Below are positions 1 to 5,539 of a DNA stretch of 5,539 nt, piece by piece. The position numbers and the translations under genes are program-made. The DNA comes from Alphaproteobacteria bacterium (GTDB taxonomy: Bacteria > Pseudomonadota > Alphaproteobacteria > Rhizobiales > Rhizobiaceae): NCBI GenBank assembly GCA_017308345.1, contig JAFKFE010000256.1, positions 6,970 through 12,508 on the forward strand, read 5' to 3'. The notes beneath the pieces were generated by a model that was not told the DNA's origin, ran no database searches, and saw only the letters and a list, made by a program, of their open reading frames with translations. Every line of letters starts with the position of its first letter. The first letter of the stretch is position 1.

Positions 1-191
1 GCACCCGCCTTCACGGCGGCGGTCGCGAAATCGTGGCCATCCATCGCCTCGCCCTTGATGGCGAAGAAGGCGTTTCCCGGCTCCAGGCTGCGGCTGTCGA
101 TCGAGATGCCGGTGATGCCTTCCGGCAGCGAGCCGATGGGCCTGCCGCCCATGGCTTCGACCAGCGCTTGCGACGTCCACAGCAAGCTCAT
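1..191 (-). CDS. murF: MurF, UDP-MurNAc-tripeptide--D-Ala-D-Ala ligase, N-terminal part only
   Basis: MurF is the cytoplasmic ATP-dependent ligase that joins D-Ala-D-Ala to UDP-MurNAc-tripeptide, the last Mur ligase step before the precursor moves to the membrane. Only the first 63 codons are in the window; the gene continues past the left edge. The translation starts [16 protein letters not shown] and holds the pattern [20 protein letters not shown] (about residues 28-47), followed by DGHDF, the typical UMP-binding N-terminal domain shared by MurE and MurF. The ATP-binding and C-terminal domains are not visible. The ATG at 191-189 overlaps the murE stop as ATGA, and a GGAG lies 8 nt upstream inside murE, so translational coupling to murE is likely. 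The family call rests on position after murE plus the DSR and DGHDF signatures; a second MurE-like ligase is the only serious alternative and is unlikely. Confidence 0.9.
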   Translation of the reverse strand, partial: MSLLWTSQALVEAMGGRPIGSLPEGITGISIDSRSLEPGNAFFAIKGEAMDGHDFATAAVKAG

Positions 192-1642
192 GCGGCGCGC
201 TCCGTAAGCGCCTCGCGCACTTCCTCATGATCGGAGAAGTGGAAGGTTTCGGCGCCGATGGTCTGGCCTTCCTCATGCCCCTTGCCGGCGACGATGAGCG
301 TATCGCCGGCGCGAAGCATCGCCACCGCCTCGTGGATCGCCTTGCGGCGGTCGCCGATCTCGATGGCGCCGGGCGCCGCGGCGAGAATGGCAGCGCGGAT
401 GGTCTCGGGCACTTCCGTGCGCGGATTGTCGTCGGTGACGATGACGATATCGGCGAGCCGCGTCGCGATCTCGCCCATGATCGGCCTTTTTCCCCGATCG
501 CGGTCGCCGCCGCAGCCGAACACCACGACGACACGGCCCGTGGTGAAAGGACGGACCGAGGTCAGCACGTTTTCCAGCGCGTCGGGCTTGTGCGCGTAGT
601 CGACATAAACGGGAGCGCCGGCGGCAGTGGTGCCGACGAGGTCGAGCCGGCCCGGCGCGCCCTTCAGCTTTTCCAGCGCCGCCAAGGCTTTGTCGACCGG
701 TGTTCCAGTCGAGATGGCAAGCCCGGCCGAGACCAGCGCGTTGGCGATCTGGAAGTCGCCGGCCAGAGGCAGATCGATCTCGTGCAGCACGCCGTCGGCC
801 TCGACCTCGGCGCGCTGCCGGTGGCGCTCGTGCTCGACCCGCTTCAGCGTCAGGAAATCGCCATGGCGACCGACGGTCAGCACCTTGAGCCCTGCCGCCC
901 TTGCGGCATGAACCGTCGGTTCCGACCACGGATCGTCGGCAAAGATGATCGCTGGCGCCCCCTTCGGCAGCAGCGTGTCGAACAGGCGCAGCTTGGCGCG
1001 GTGGTAGTCCTCGACGGTCGGATGGTAGTCCATGTGGTCGCGGCCGAGATTGGTGAAGGCGCCGGCCGCGAGCTTCACGCCGTCGAGGCGGCGCTGGTCA
1101 AGGCCGTGGCTTGAGGCTTCCATCGAGGCGTGTGTCACGCCGGCATCCGCCAGTTCCTTGAGCAGCCGGTGCAGCGCTACCGGATCGGGCGTGGTCAACG
1201 AGCCATATTCGTTGCGGCCGGGGGCCACCACGCCGGTCGTGCCGATCGAGGCGGCGGCGAAGCCCGCCTGCTCCCAGATCTGGCGGGTGAACGCGGCGAC
1301 GGATGTCTTGCCGGCGGTACCGGTGACGGCGACCATGGTCCGCGGTTGGCGCCCGAAGAAGCGTGCGGCGGCGAGCGCCAGCGCATGGCGCGGATCATCT
1401 ACGGCAAGAACCGGGATCGACAGGCCGGAAACGGCCGCGCCCTTGCCCGTGACGATCGCGGCGGCCCCCCGGCTGGCGGCATCGGCGGCATAGGCCGAGC
1501 CATCGGCCTTGCTGCCGGCAAGCGCGAAGAAGACCACGCCCGGTCCTACCTGACGGGAATCGGGGGAAAGGCCGGTAACCTCCAGAGCGGGGGAAGCTGT
1601 TCCCTCGACAGGCAGGATACCGGCTAGATCTTTTAGATGCAT
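188..1642 (-). CDS. murE: MurE, UDP-MurNAc-L-Ala-D-Glu--meso-diaminopimelate ligase
   Basis: MurE adds the third residue of the peptidoglycan stem peptide to UDP-MurNAc-L-Ala-D-Glu in the cytoplasm, using ATP. The 484-residue length is normal. The N-terminal substrate domain has [20 protein letters not shown] (24-43). The central ATPase domain has the P-loop VTGTAGKTS (106-114), TTPDP (150-154), EASSHGL (175-181) and YHRAKLRLF (213-221), whose Lys217 fits the lysine that is carbamylated in Mur ligases. The C-terminal domain has DYAHKPDAL (348-356), [11 protein letters not shown] (377-387), DNPR (405-408) and AGKGHE (452-457). DNPR is the known signature of enzymes that use meso-diaminopimelate rather than L-lysine, as expected for a Gram-negative. 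The P-loop has Ala where many Mur ligases have Asn or Ser. The ATG at 1642-1640 gives the expected N-terminus [14 protein letters not shown]. It lies 54 nt after ftsI and has only a weak, close GGGA as ribosome binding site. The stop overlaps the murF start. Confidence 0.97.
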   Translation of the reverse strand: MHLKDLAGILPVEGTASPALEVTGLSPDSRQVGPGVVFFALAGSKADGSAYAADAASRGAAAIVTGKGAAVSGLSIPVLAVDDPRHALALAAARFFGRQPRTMVAVTGTAGKTSVAAFTRQIWEQAGFAAASIGTTGVVAPGRNEYGSLTTPDPVALHRLLKELADAGVTHASMEASSHGLDQRRLDGVKLAAGAFTNLGRDHMDYHPTVEDYHRAKLRLFDTLLPKGAPAIIFADDPWSEPTVHAARAAGLKVLTVGRHGDFLTLKRVEHERHRQRAEVEADGVLHEIDLPLAGDFQIANALVSAGLAISTGTPVDKALAALEKLKGAPGRLDLVGTTAAGAPVYVDYAHKPDALENVLTSVRPFTTGRVVVVFGCGGDRDRGKRPIMGEIATRLADIVIVTDDNPRTEVPETIRAAILAAAPGAIEIGDRRKAIHEAVAMLRAGDTLIVAGKGHEEGQTIGAETFHFSDHEEVREALTERAA

Positions 1643-1696
1643 TGAGTCCCGTTCATCGCAACAAAATAGCGCGCCAATTGCCGGCGCGCCTGAGAA
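1643..1696 (-). other. Spacer between ftsI and murE with two GANTC sites
   Basis: This 54-nt gap is the only intergenic space of note inside the cluster; every other junction overlaps or is 4 nt. Besides the hairpin, it holds GAGTC at 1644-1648, one base before the murE ATG, and GAATC at 1694-1698, overlapping the ftsI stop. A third, GAATC at 1557-1561, lies just inside murE. GANTC is the target of the CcrM adenine methyltransferase that is general in Rhizobiales and Caulobacterales. I see no convincing -35/-10 promoter in the gap. Whether methylation affects expression here is unknown. Confidence 0.5.
1669..1689 (-). terminator. Terminator-like hairpin in the ftsI-murE spacer
   Basis: Read in the direction of transcription, 1689-1683 GCGCGCC pairs perfectly with 1675-1669 GGCGCGC across a 7-nt loop, and the stem is followed at once by TATTTTG (1668-1662). 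A GC-rich 7-bp stem plus a short T run resembles a weak intrinsic terminator or attenuator. The T run has only four consecutive T, so full termination is doubtful, which suits a position inside an operon. It could instead be an RNA processing or stability element, or chance in GC-rich DNA. Confidence 0.4.
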
Positions 1697-3424
1697 TCAC
1701 TGATAGGAAACCAGCGTTGCACCATTTTCATGGCTGAAATCTGGCTTCACGCCAAGCATGGCGGCCGAGCGCCTGATGATGTTGCCGGCGATAACCCCCG
1801 CATTGGCGGCGGCGACGTCCGTCATACCAGGCTTCTCCGGATGCGGCGCATCCGCAATCGTAAAGACGAGGTATTGCGGATCGTCCATCGGGAAGGCAGC
1901 GACGAAGGTGTTGAAGTTCAAGTCCTTCGAATAGCGGCCGTTGATGACCTTCTCGGCCGTTCCGGTCTTGCCGCCAACCCTGTAGCCGGGAACCCTGGCG
2001 TTTCTGGCGGAGCCCTTCTCGGCGTTGAGCGTATAGAGGTAGCGCATGCCTTCGACCGTCTTTTCGCTGACGACTTTCTTGGCCACCGCCATCGCCTCCT
2101 GCTGGCTGCGGACCAGGAATGTCGGCTCGATCAGGTAGCCGCCATTCATCAGCGCCGCGCAGCCGACGGCAGCTTGCAGCGGCGTCGTCGATACGCCGTG
2201 GCCGAAGGCGATGGTGAAGGAATTGACCTGTTTCCAGACCTTCGGTTCTGTCGGACGGGCGACTTCCGGCAGTTCGGTCTGCATCTTGTCCAGGATTCCA
2301 AGCCGGTGCAGGAATTCGCGATGCCCCTCGATGCCGACCAGTTCGGCCTCCCTGGCCGACCCGATGTTGGACGAATAGAGGAACACTTCCGGCAGCGACA
2401 GCACGCGATTCTTGCCATGGAAGTCGTGAATGGCCTGATGGCCGACCCGGATGGGATGCGAGGCATCGAAGCGGCTCGCCATCGTCGCCTTGCCGGAATC
2501 GAGCGCCATGGCCGAGGTGAAGCTCTTGAAGGTCGAGCCCATCTCATAGAGGCCAGCCGACATGCGGTTCAGCCGGTCCTTGTCCTGCGCGTTGTAAGGA
2601 TTGTTCGGATCGAAATCCGGCACCGAGGCCATGGCTATGACTTCGCCGGTCTTGACGTTCAGCACGACGGCTCCGGCGCCCATGGCGCGATAGCGCTCCA
2701 GGCCGGCGGCGATCTCGTCGCGCACCACATGCTGGACGCGCAGGTCGATCGAGAGCTTTACCGGCTTCAGGTCCCTGGCCACCGCCAGGCCCGACGCCTG
2801 CAGGTCGCTCAGACCCTGCTCGTCGATATATTTCTCCATGCCGGAGATGCCCTGGTTGTCGATGTTGGTCAGGCCGACGACGTAGGATGAGGTCTCGCCG
2901 CTCGGATAGAAGCGGCGCTTTTCGGTGCGGAAGCCGAGGCCGGGGACGCCGAGCGCCATGATGTCGGCCTGCTGTTTCGGCGTCAGTTGGCGCTGCAGCC
3001 AGACGAAACCGGCACCGCTCTTGAGCTTGCGATAGGTCTGCTCGTAGTCGATCTCCGGCAACACGGTCGACAGCTTCTCGATCGCTTCGTCGGCATCGAC
3101 GATGCGCCGCGGCTCGGCAAACAGCGACGCCGTCCTGATGTCGGTCGCCAGCACTTCGCCATTGCGGTCGACGATATCGGGACGCGACGCGGTGACCCTG
3201 CTCTGGGGGCCGTCCGACAGGTCCGGATTCTGCAGGCCGAGATAGACAAGCCGGCCGGCAATCGCCGAATAGATGGTGAAGAACACCGCCATCGTCATGA
3301 CGATACGGGTCCTGGCCTTGCCGCCCGTCGCCTTGCGCGCCGCGTCGACGACGATCGAGCCGTCCTCGGCGGTCTTCTTCCGACGCTTCAGCCGGTTACC
3401 GATCCTTGGAAACCCGCTGATCAT
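1697..3424 (-). CDS. ftsI: FtsI (PBP3), septal peptidoglycan transpeptidase
   Basis: FtsI is the class B penicillin-binding protein that cross-links peptidoglycan at the division septum, working with FtsW in the inner membrane and acting in the periplasm. The product has 575 residues, close to the usual length. A basic cytoplasmic N-terminus (RLKRRKK, 11-17) precedes one transmembrane segment at about 41-62. The dimerisation domain follows from about 76, with RPDIVDRNGEVLA (81-93). The transpeptidase domain has all three catalytic motifs: SxxK as Ser297-Thr-Phe-Lys300 (nucleophile Ser297), SxN as Ser351-Ser-Asn353, and KTG as Lys486-Thr-Gly488 in GGKTGTAEK. It therefore looks fully active. 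The ATG at 3424-3422 overlaps the ftsL stop as ATGA, with GGGAG 9 nt upstream, which suggests coupled translation. Its place between ftsL and murE favours the division PBP over the elongation paralogue PBP2 (MrdA). Confidence 0.97.
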   Translation of the reverse strand: MISGFPRIGNRLKRRKKTAEDGSIVVDAARKATGGKARTRIVMTMAVFFTIYSAIAGRLVYLGLQNPDLSDGPQSRVTASRPDIVDRNGEVLATDIRTASLFAEPRRIVDADEAIEKLSTVLPEIDYEQTYRKLKSGAGFVWLQRQLTPKQQADIMALGVPGLGFRTEKRRFYPSGETSSYVVGLTNIDNQGISGMEKYIDEQGLSDLQASGLAVARDLKPVKLSIDLRVQHVVRDEIAAGLERYRAMGAGAVVLNVKTGEVIAMASVPDFDPNNPYNAQDKDRLNRMSAGLYEMGSTFKSFTSAMALDSGKATMASRFDASHPIRVGHQAIHDFHGKNRVLSLPEVFLYSSNIGSAREAELVGIEGHREFLHRLGILDKMQTELPEVARPTEPKVWKQVNSFTIAFGHGVSTTPLQAAVGCAALMNGGYLIEPTFLVRSQQEAMAVAKKVVSEKTVEGMRYLYTLNAEKGSARNARVPGYRVGGKTGTAEKVINGRYSKDLNFNTFVAAFPMDDPQYLVFTIADAPHPEKPGMTDVAAANAGVIAGNIIRRSAAMLGVKPDFSHENGATLVSYQ

Positions 3425-3816
3425 TGCACGGTGCTCCCGGTGACGACCGGGTCCTTGCCGCCCGCGGATCCTTTCCCGGAATTGTCGGCCATGCCGCCAA
3501 GCCGCTGCGAGGAAAGGTCCTCGATGGTCACTGGTTTCACCGGAATGTCGTCAAGGCCGCCGATCTGGTGCGCGCCAACCGGTTCGAGCCCAAGCTGGCT
3601 CTTGTAGACATCGGCAAGCTTCTGCAGCCGCGACGGCTGGGTAAGCAGGCTCCAGTCCGCCTTGAGGAGATCGATCGTGTCCTCCTCGTAGCGGATCTGC
3701 GCCTGTATCTTCTGCACGGCCGCCAGTTGCTCCTCGGCCTCGCGTTTGGTCTTGTAGGTCAGGGCCGCGGCCGAGACCATGACGGCGATCAGGACTATGT
3801 CGCTGGTACGAAACAC
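3421..3816 (-). CDS. ftsL: FtsL-like divisome protein, bitopic membrane protein
   Basis: FtsL is a small single-pass inner membrane protein that joins FtsB (DivIC) and FtsQ and helps activate the FtsWI synthase. The sequence is poorly conserved between phyla, so the call rests on position between rsmH and ftsI plus architecture. The 131 residues begin with a very short cytoplasmic end and one hydrophobic segment (about 6-21, DIVLIAVMVSAAALTY). A charged helix with coiled-coil character (about 22-55) follows, then LLTQPSRLQKLADVY (57-71), like the end of the FtsL periplasmic helix. The last 50 or so residues are a low-complexity Gly/Ser/Asp-rich tail (GKGSAGGKD near 114-122), probably disordered and longer than in short FtsL proteins. 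The start is GTG at 3816-3814, 4 nt after the rsmH stop, with GGGAGAG 10 nt upstream. The next in-frame Met (residue 13) would destroy the membrane segment, so GTG is preferred. Confidence 0.88.
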   Translation of the reverse strand: MFRTSDIVLIAVMVSAAALTYKTKREAEEQLAAVQKIQAQIRYEEDTIDLLKADWSLLTQPSRLQKLADVYKSQLGLEPVGAHQIGGLDDIPVKPVTIEDLSSQRLGGMADNSGKGSAGGKDPVVTGSTVQ

Positions 3817-3820
3817 GTGC

Positions 3821-4837
3821 TCACCGCTCTCCCGGCCATTCGACGGCGGGAAGCTTTGGAAGGCCGAAAATCGAAAAATCGCCCGCGCGGGCCGGCGCTT
3901 CGGTCCGCGTCGCCGCGCGCAGTCTCGCGGAGCGCGCTCGCGGATTGGCCGCTATCTCTGCCTCTCCCGGCGTCACCCCGCCGCCGGCCTTGCGGAAGGT
4001 CGCGAGGCGCGCGGGAGCATCGGGCATGTGGCGCGAGCCGCTGGCGGCTTCGGAACGGTCGGCGATGAAGCGCTTGACGATGCGGTCTTCCAGCGAATGG
4101 AACGTCACCACGGCAAGCCGTCCGCCGGGCTTCAGCGCGCGCTCCGCCGCCAGCAGTGCCCTTGCAAGCTCGCCGAGTTCGTCATTGACGAAGATGCGCA
4201 GCGCCTGGAAGACGCGCGTGGCCGGATGGATCTTGTCCTTCGGCCCTCGCCCGATATGCGTTTCGATGGCGTCGGCGAGATCGAGCGTGCGCTCGAAGGG
4301 CTTCTTCTGGCGCCGGCTCTCGATCATGCGCGCGATGCGGCCGGCATGGCGCTCCTCGCCGAGAAAGCCGAAGATGCGGGCAAGATCGCCGGCCTTGAAG
4401 GTGTTGACGACGTCGGCGGCGGAGAGACCCGCCTGCGCCATGCGCATGTCGAGCGGCCCATCGGCGCGAAAGGAAAAGCCGCGCTCCGCCTGATCGAGTT
4501 GCATGGACGAAACGCCGATATCGAGCACGACGCCATCGGCGCCCTCGACATGTTCGTCGAGCGTCGAGAACGGCGCCTGGACAAGCCTCAGCCGGCCGCC
4601 GGCCTGCCGTTCGAGCGCCCTGCCCGCCGCGATTGCGTCCGGGTCGCGGTCGATGGCAATGACGGAGGCGCCGCGGTCGAGGATGGCGCTGGTGTAGCCG
4701 CCGGCGCCGAATGTCCCGTCGACGATCGTCTCGCCGGCCTTCAGCGCGAGCGCCTCGAGCACCTCGGCAAGGAGGACCGGAATGTGGCGGGCCAGTCCGC
4801 CAACGGCGTGAGGATCATCGCCGTGGCCAGCCATCAT
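3821..4837 (-). CDS. rsmH: RsmH (MraW), 16S rRNA (cytosine-1402 N4) methyltransferase
   Basis: RsmH methylates the N4 of C1402 in 16S rRNA, in the decoding centre, using S-adenosylmethionine. The protein has 338 residues from the chosen start. Motifs in order: [13 protein letters not shown] (18-30); SAM-binding motif [10 protein letters not shown] (40-49); IDRDPDA (62-68); [10 protein letters not shown] (106-115); GPLDMRM (127-133); [12 protein letters not shown] with VNDEL (204-221); [13 protein letters not shown] (245-257); and [11 protein letters not shown] (298-308). All are typical of the family and nothing is missing. The frame stays open far upstream, to an ATG at 5479, but that extension overlaps mraZ and has no family similarity. 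The ATG at 4837-4835 overlaps the mraZ stop as ATGA and has GGGGAG 8 nt upstream (4846-4851), so it is preferred. A second ATG follows directly at 4834 and cannot be excluded. The gene ends 4 nt before ftsL. Confidence 0.97.
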   Translation of the reverse strand: MMAGHGDDPHAVGGLARHIPVLLAEVLEALALKAGETIVDGTFGAGGYTSAILDRGASVIAIDRDPDAIAAGRALERQAGGRLRLVQAPFSTLDEHVEGADGVVLDIGVSSMQLDQAERGFSFRADGPLDMRMAQAGLSAADVVNTFKAGDLARIFGFLGEERHAGRIARMIESRRQKKPFERTLDLADAIETHIGRGPKDKIHPATRVFQALRIFVNDELGELARALLAAERALKPGGRLAVVTFHSLEDRIVKRFIADRSEAASGSRHMPDAPARLATFRKAGGGVTPGEAEIAANPRARSARLRAATRTEAPARAGDFSIFGLPKLPAVEWPGER

Positions 4838-5292
4838 TCCGATCGCTCCCCGGGCTTCGTCCCCTGCCGAAGCTGCAAAAGCCTGGCCCGCGCCTGCGCC
4901 CCATAGGCGGCAAGCCGTCCCGGCTCCCAAACCTGAAAGAAATTGCCGCGGCCGACAAAGGCCACCTCGTTCGAGATGCCCGTATGTTCGCGGATGAAAT
5001 CGGTCATGGTGATGCGGCCGTCCTGGTCGAGCTTCAGAAACGTCCCGTCGCCATGGCAGAAGAACGACATGTCGTCCGCCGTCTGCAGGAACGGGTCCTC
5101 CAGCGCGATCCGCTGCTCGTAACGGTCGAGCAGGTCGAGCCCGCCGACATCCATGGCCGGCAGGTCCAGGCAACGCAGCGCGTAAAGCTCCGAATAGCCG
5201 CGCTTCTGGACCACCGAGCGAAAATGCGCCGGAACGGAGACCCGCCCCTTCGCATCGATCCTGTTCACCGCGTTTGACAGAAATCGGTCCAA
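4834..5292 (-). CDS. mraZ: MraZ, transcriptional regulator of the dcw cluster
   Basis: MraZ is a DNA-binding protein of the SpoVT/AbrB-like fold that forms ring-shaped oligomers and, in Escherichia coli, represses its own operon by binding TGGG direct repeats upstream. This product has 152 residues, a normal length. Two half-domains are visible, each with the family's DxxxR motif: [16 protein letters not shown] (10-25; Asp13, Arg17) and [18 protein letters not shown] (88-105; Asp89, Arg93), then [18 protein letters not shown] (110-127). The start is TTG at 5292-5290: the N-terminus MDRFLSN fits the family and an in-frame TAG lies three codons upstream (5301-5299), so no upstream start exists. 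The next in-frame Met is residue 47, inside the first domain. The nearest purine-rich stretch, GGAAG (5308-5312), is 15 nt away, so initiation looks weak. It is first in the cluster and its stop overlaps the rsmH start as ATGA. The repeat array at 5468-5502 is the likely operator. Confidence 0.96.
   Translation of the reverse strand: MDRFLSNAVNRIDAKGRVSVPAHFRSVVQKRGYSELYALRCLDLPAMDVGGLDLLDRYEQRIALEDPFLQTADDMSFFCHGDGTFLKLDQDGRITMTDFIREHTGISNEVAFVGRGNFFQVWEPGRLAAYGAQARARLLQLRQGTKPGERSE
4846..4851 (-). promoter_or_regulatory. Ribosome binding site fixing the rsmH start
   Basis: GGGGAG on the minus strand lies 8 nt before the ATG at 4837, inside the end of mraZ. It supports the ATGA-coupled start and argues against the long upstream extension of the same frame. 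Confidence 0.7.
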
Positions 5293-5467
5293 TGAACGCT
5301 ACAGCCGCTTCCGCCGCCGCACCCCTTCCCATGTTGTTCTCCGCGCCCCTGCCGCGCTCGCGGCAAATCGCTTCATTCACCGGGGCGAAAGCCGGCAAAC
5401 GCGCAACCGCCGCGGCTGCCCGATTGGCGGACGCTTCACCCTGACGCGGAACGAAAGCTTGATCTGG
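5293..5467 (-). other. Untranslated mraZ leader
   Basis: About 170 nt separate the proposed promoter from the mraZ start. The rsmH frame happens to be open through it, but the sequence shows no ribosome-site-plus-start pair leading to a recognisable product. I see no known riboswitch or leader peptide. The only structure noticed is the hairpin at 5350-5365. Confidence 0.5.
5350..5365 (-). other. Hairpin in the mraZ 5' leader
   Basis: TGCCGC and GCGGCA (6 bp) flank a GAGC loop when read on the minus strand, about 58 nt before the mraZ start. No T run follows, so it is not a terminator. It may be a structured part of the mRNA leader or a chance palindrome in GC-rich DNA. Confidence 0.35.
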
Positions 5468-5502
5468 ATGGGATATCATGGGGCACTATGGGCGTCAACG
5501 GG
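5468..5502 (+). promoter_or_regulatory. MraZ box: four direct repeats with 10-bp period
   Basis: On the plus strand, ATGGG occurs at 5468-5472, 5478-5482 and 5488-5492, and ACGGG at 5498-5502, each separated by exactly 5 nt (spacers ATATC, GCACT, CGTCA). The spacers differ, so this is not a simple tandem repeat but a spaced recognition pattern, one repeat per helical turn. It matches the TGGGN repeats with 5-nt spacers reported as the E. coli MraZ binding site, and it lies about 175 bp upstream of mraZ. The repeats do not continue on either side. I infer that MraZ binds here to regulate its own cluster. The fourth unit departs at one base (C for T). Confidence 0.82.
5470..5498 (-). promoter_or_regulatory. 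Candidate mraZ promoter within the MraZ box
   Basis: On the minus strand, TTGACG (5498-5493) matches the sigma-70 -35 consensus at five of six positions. An AT-rich stretch downstream offers -10 candidates: TATCCC (5475-5470) at a 17-nt spacer, or TGATAT (5478-5473) at 14 nt. Neither -10 is good. The elements interleave with the ATGGG repeats, so bound MraZ would block RNA polymerase, consistent with autorepression. The exact start site cannot be read from the sequence. Confidence 0.45.
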
Positions 5503-5539
5503 AACAGGCATCACAAAACACGCGCGCCACAACCAGAAA
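5503..5539. other. Edge of the region upstream of the cluster
   Basis: These 37 nt up to the right edge hold no recognisable gene end, repeat or site. The repeat pattern of the MraZ box stops at 5502. Confidence 0.4.

Noticed and set aside
227..1114. Long plus-strand open frame opposite murE
   Set aside because: It lies antisense to a gene with full MurE motifs, and its Arg/Asp/Gly-rich translation is typical of shadow frames in GC-rich DNA.
1669..1690. Inverted GCGCGCC pair as a mobile-element end or REP repeat
   Set aside because: No second copy, target duplication or transposase is present; a hairpin in the operon spacer explains it better.
1730..2890. 386-codon plus-strand open frame opposite ftsI
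   Set aside because: It is antisense to the intact FtsI catalytic domains, has no recognisable domain, and its composition mirrors the opposite strand.
3421..3816. Reading the 131-residue gene as an unknown rather than FtsL
   Set aside because: Size, one N-terminal membrane segment, coiled coil and position between rsmH and ftsI fit FtsL; only sequence divergence left doubt.
3424..4906. Plus-strand open frames (3424-4068, 3779-4906) opposite ftsL and rsmH
   Set aside because: They are shadows of the real minus-strand genes, with no motif, membrane segment or ribosome site that supports them.
4838..5479. Open frame extending rsmH upstream by 214 codons to an ATG at 5479
   Set aside because: It overlaps all of mraZ in another frame, its Arg/Gly/Ala-rich translation has no family features, and a strong ribosome site with ATGA coupling marks the start at 4837.
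5459..5492. A plus-strand promoter (TTGATC at 5459-5464) for a divergent gene
   Set aside because: No acceptable -10 is found at 16-18 nt, and no plus-strand coding sequence is visible before the edge.
1..5539. A novel defence, mobile or biosynthetic system
   Set aside because: All coding space is taken by six conserved dcw genes with intact motifs, and no unexplained coding segment remains.

Overview
The window holds the start of a division and cell wall (dcw) cluster, read entirely on the minus strand, so transcription runs from high to low coordinates. The order is mraZ, rsmH (mraW), ftsL, ftsI, murE and the first 63 codons of murF, which runs off the left edge. High GC content (clearly above 60% by eye), the gene order, the wording of the proteins (for example the MraZ N-terminus [17 protein letters not shown] and the FtsI segment RPDIVDRNGEVLATDI) and an FtsL with a long tail all point to an alphaproteobacterium of the Rhizobiales, most like Mesorhizobium or a close relative. 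The genus is an inference from memory, not a search result.

Layout from the right edge: 5293-5539 is non-coding. It carries a clear four-copy direct repeat (ATGGG, ATGGG, ATGGG, ACGGG; 10-bp period; 5468-5502), which I read as the MraZ operator, overlapping a plausible promoter. A leader of about 170 nt follows, then mraZ with a TTG start (4834-5292). rsmH (3821-4837) overlaps the mraZ stop by ATGA. ftsL (GTG start, 3421-3816) begins 4 nt after rsmH. ftsI (1697-3424) overlaps ftsL by ATGA. A 54-nt spacer, the only real gap inside the cluster, holds a terminator-like hairpin and two GANTC sites. murE (188-1642) follows, and murF overlaps its stop by ATGA.

How the genes work together: MraZ is the cluster's own transcription regulator and RsmH methylates 16S rRNA. 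FtsL and FtsI belong to the divisome that builds septal peptidoglycan. MurE and MurF add meso-diaminopimelate and D-Ala-D-Ala to the UDP-MurNAc peptide in the cytoplasm, making the precursor that FtsI later cross-links. Tight coupling suggests one co-transcribed unit, with a possible regulatory break between ftsI (septal synthesis) and murE (precursor synthesis).

I found no mobile element, CRISPR array, tRNA, rRNA, toxin-antitoxin pair or unknown gene. The coding content is ordinary. The parts worth a second look are regulatory: the mraZ operator/promoter and the ftsI-murE spacer.
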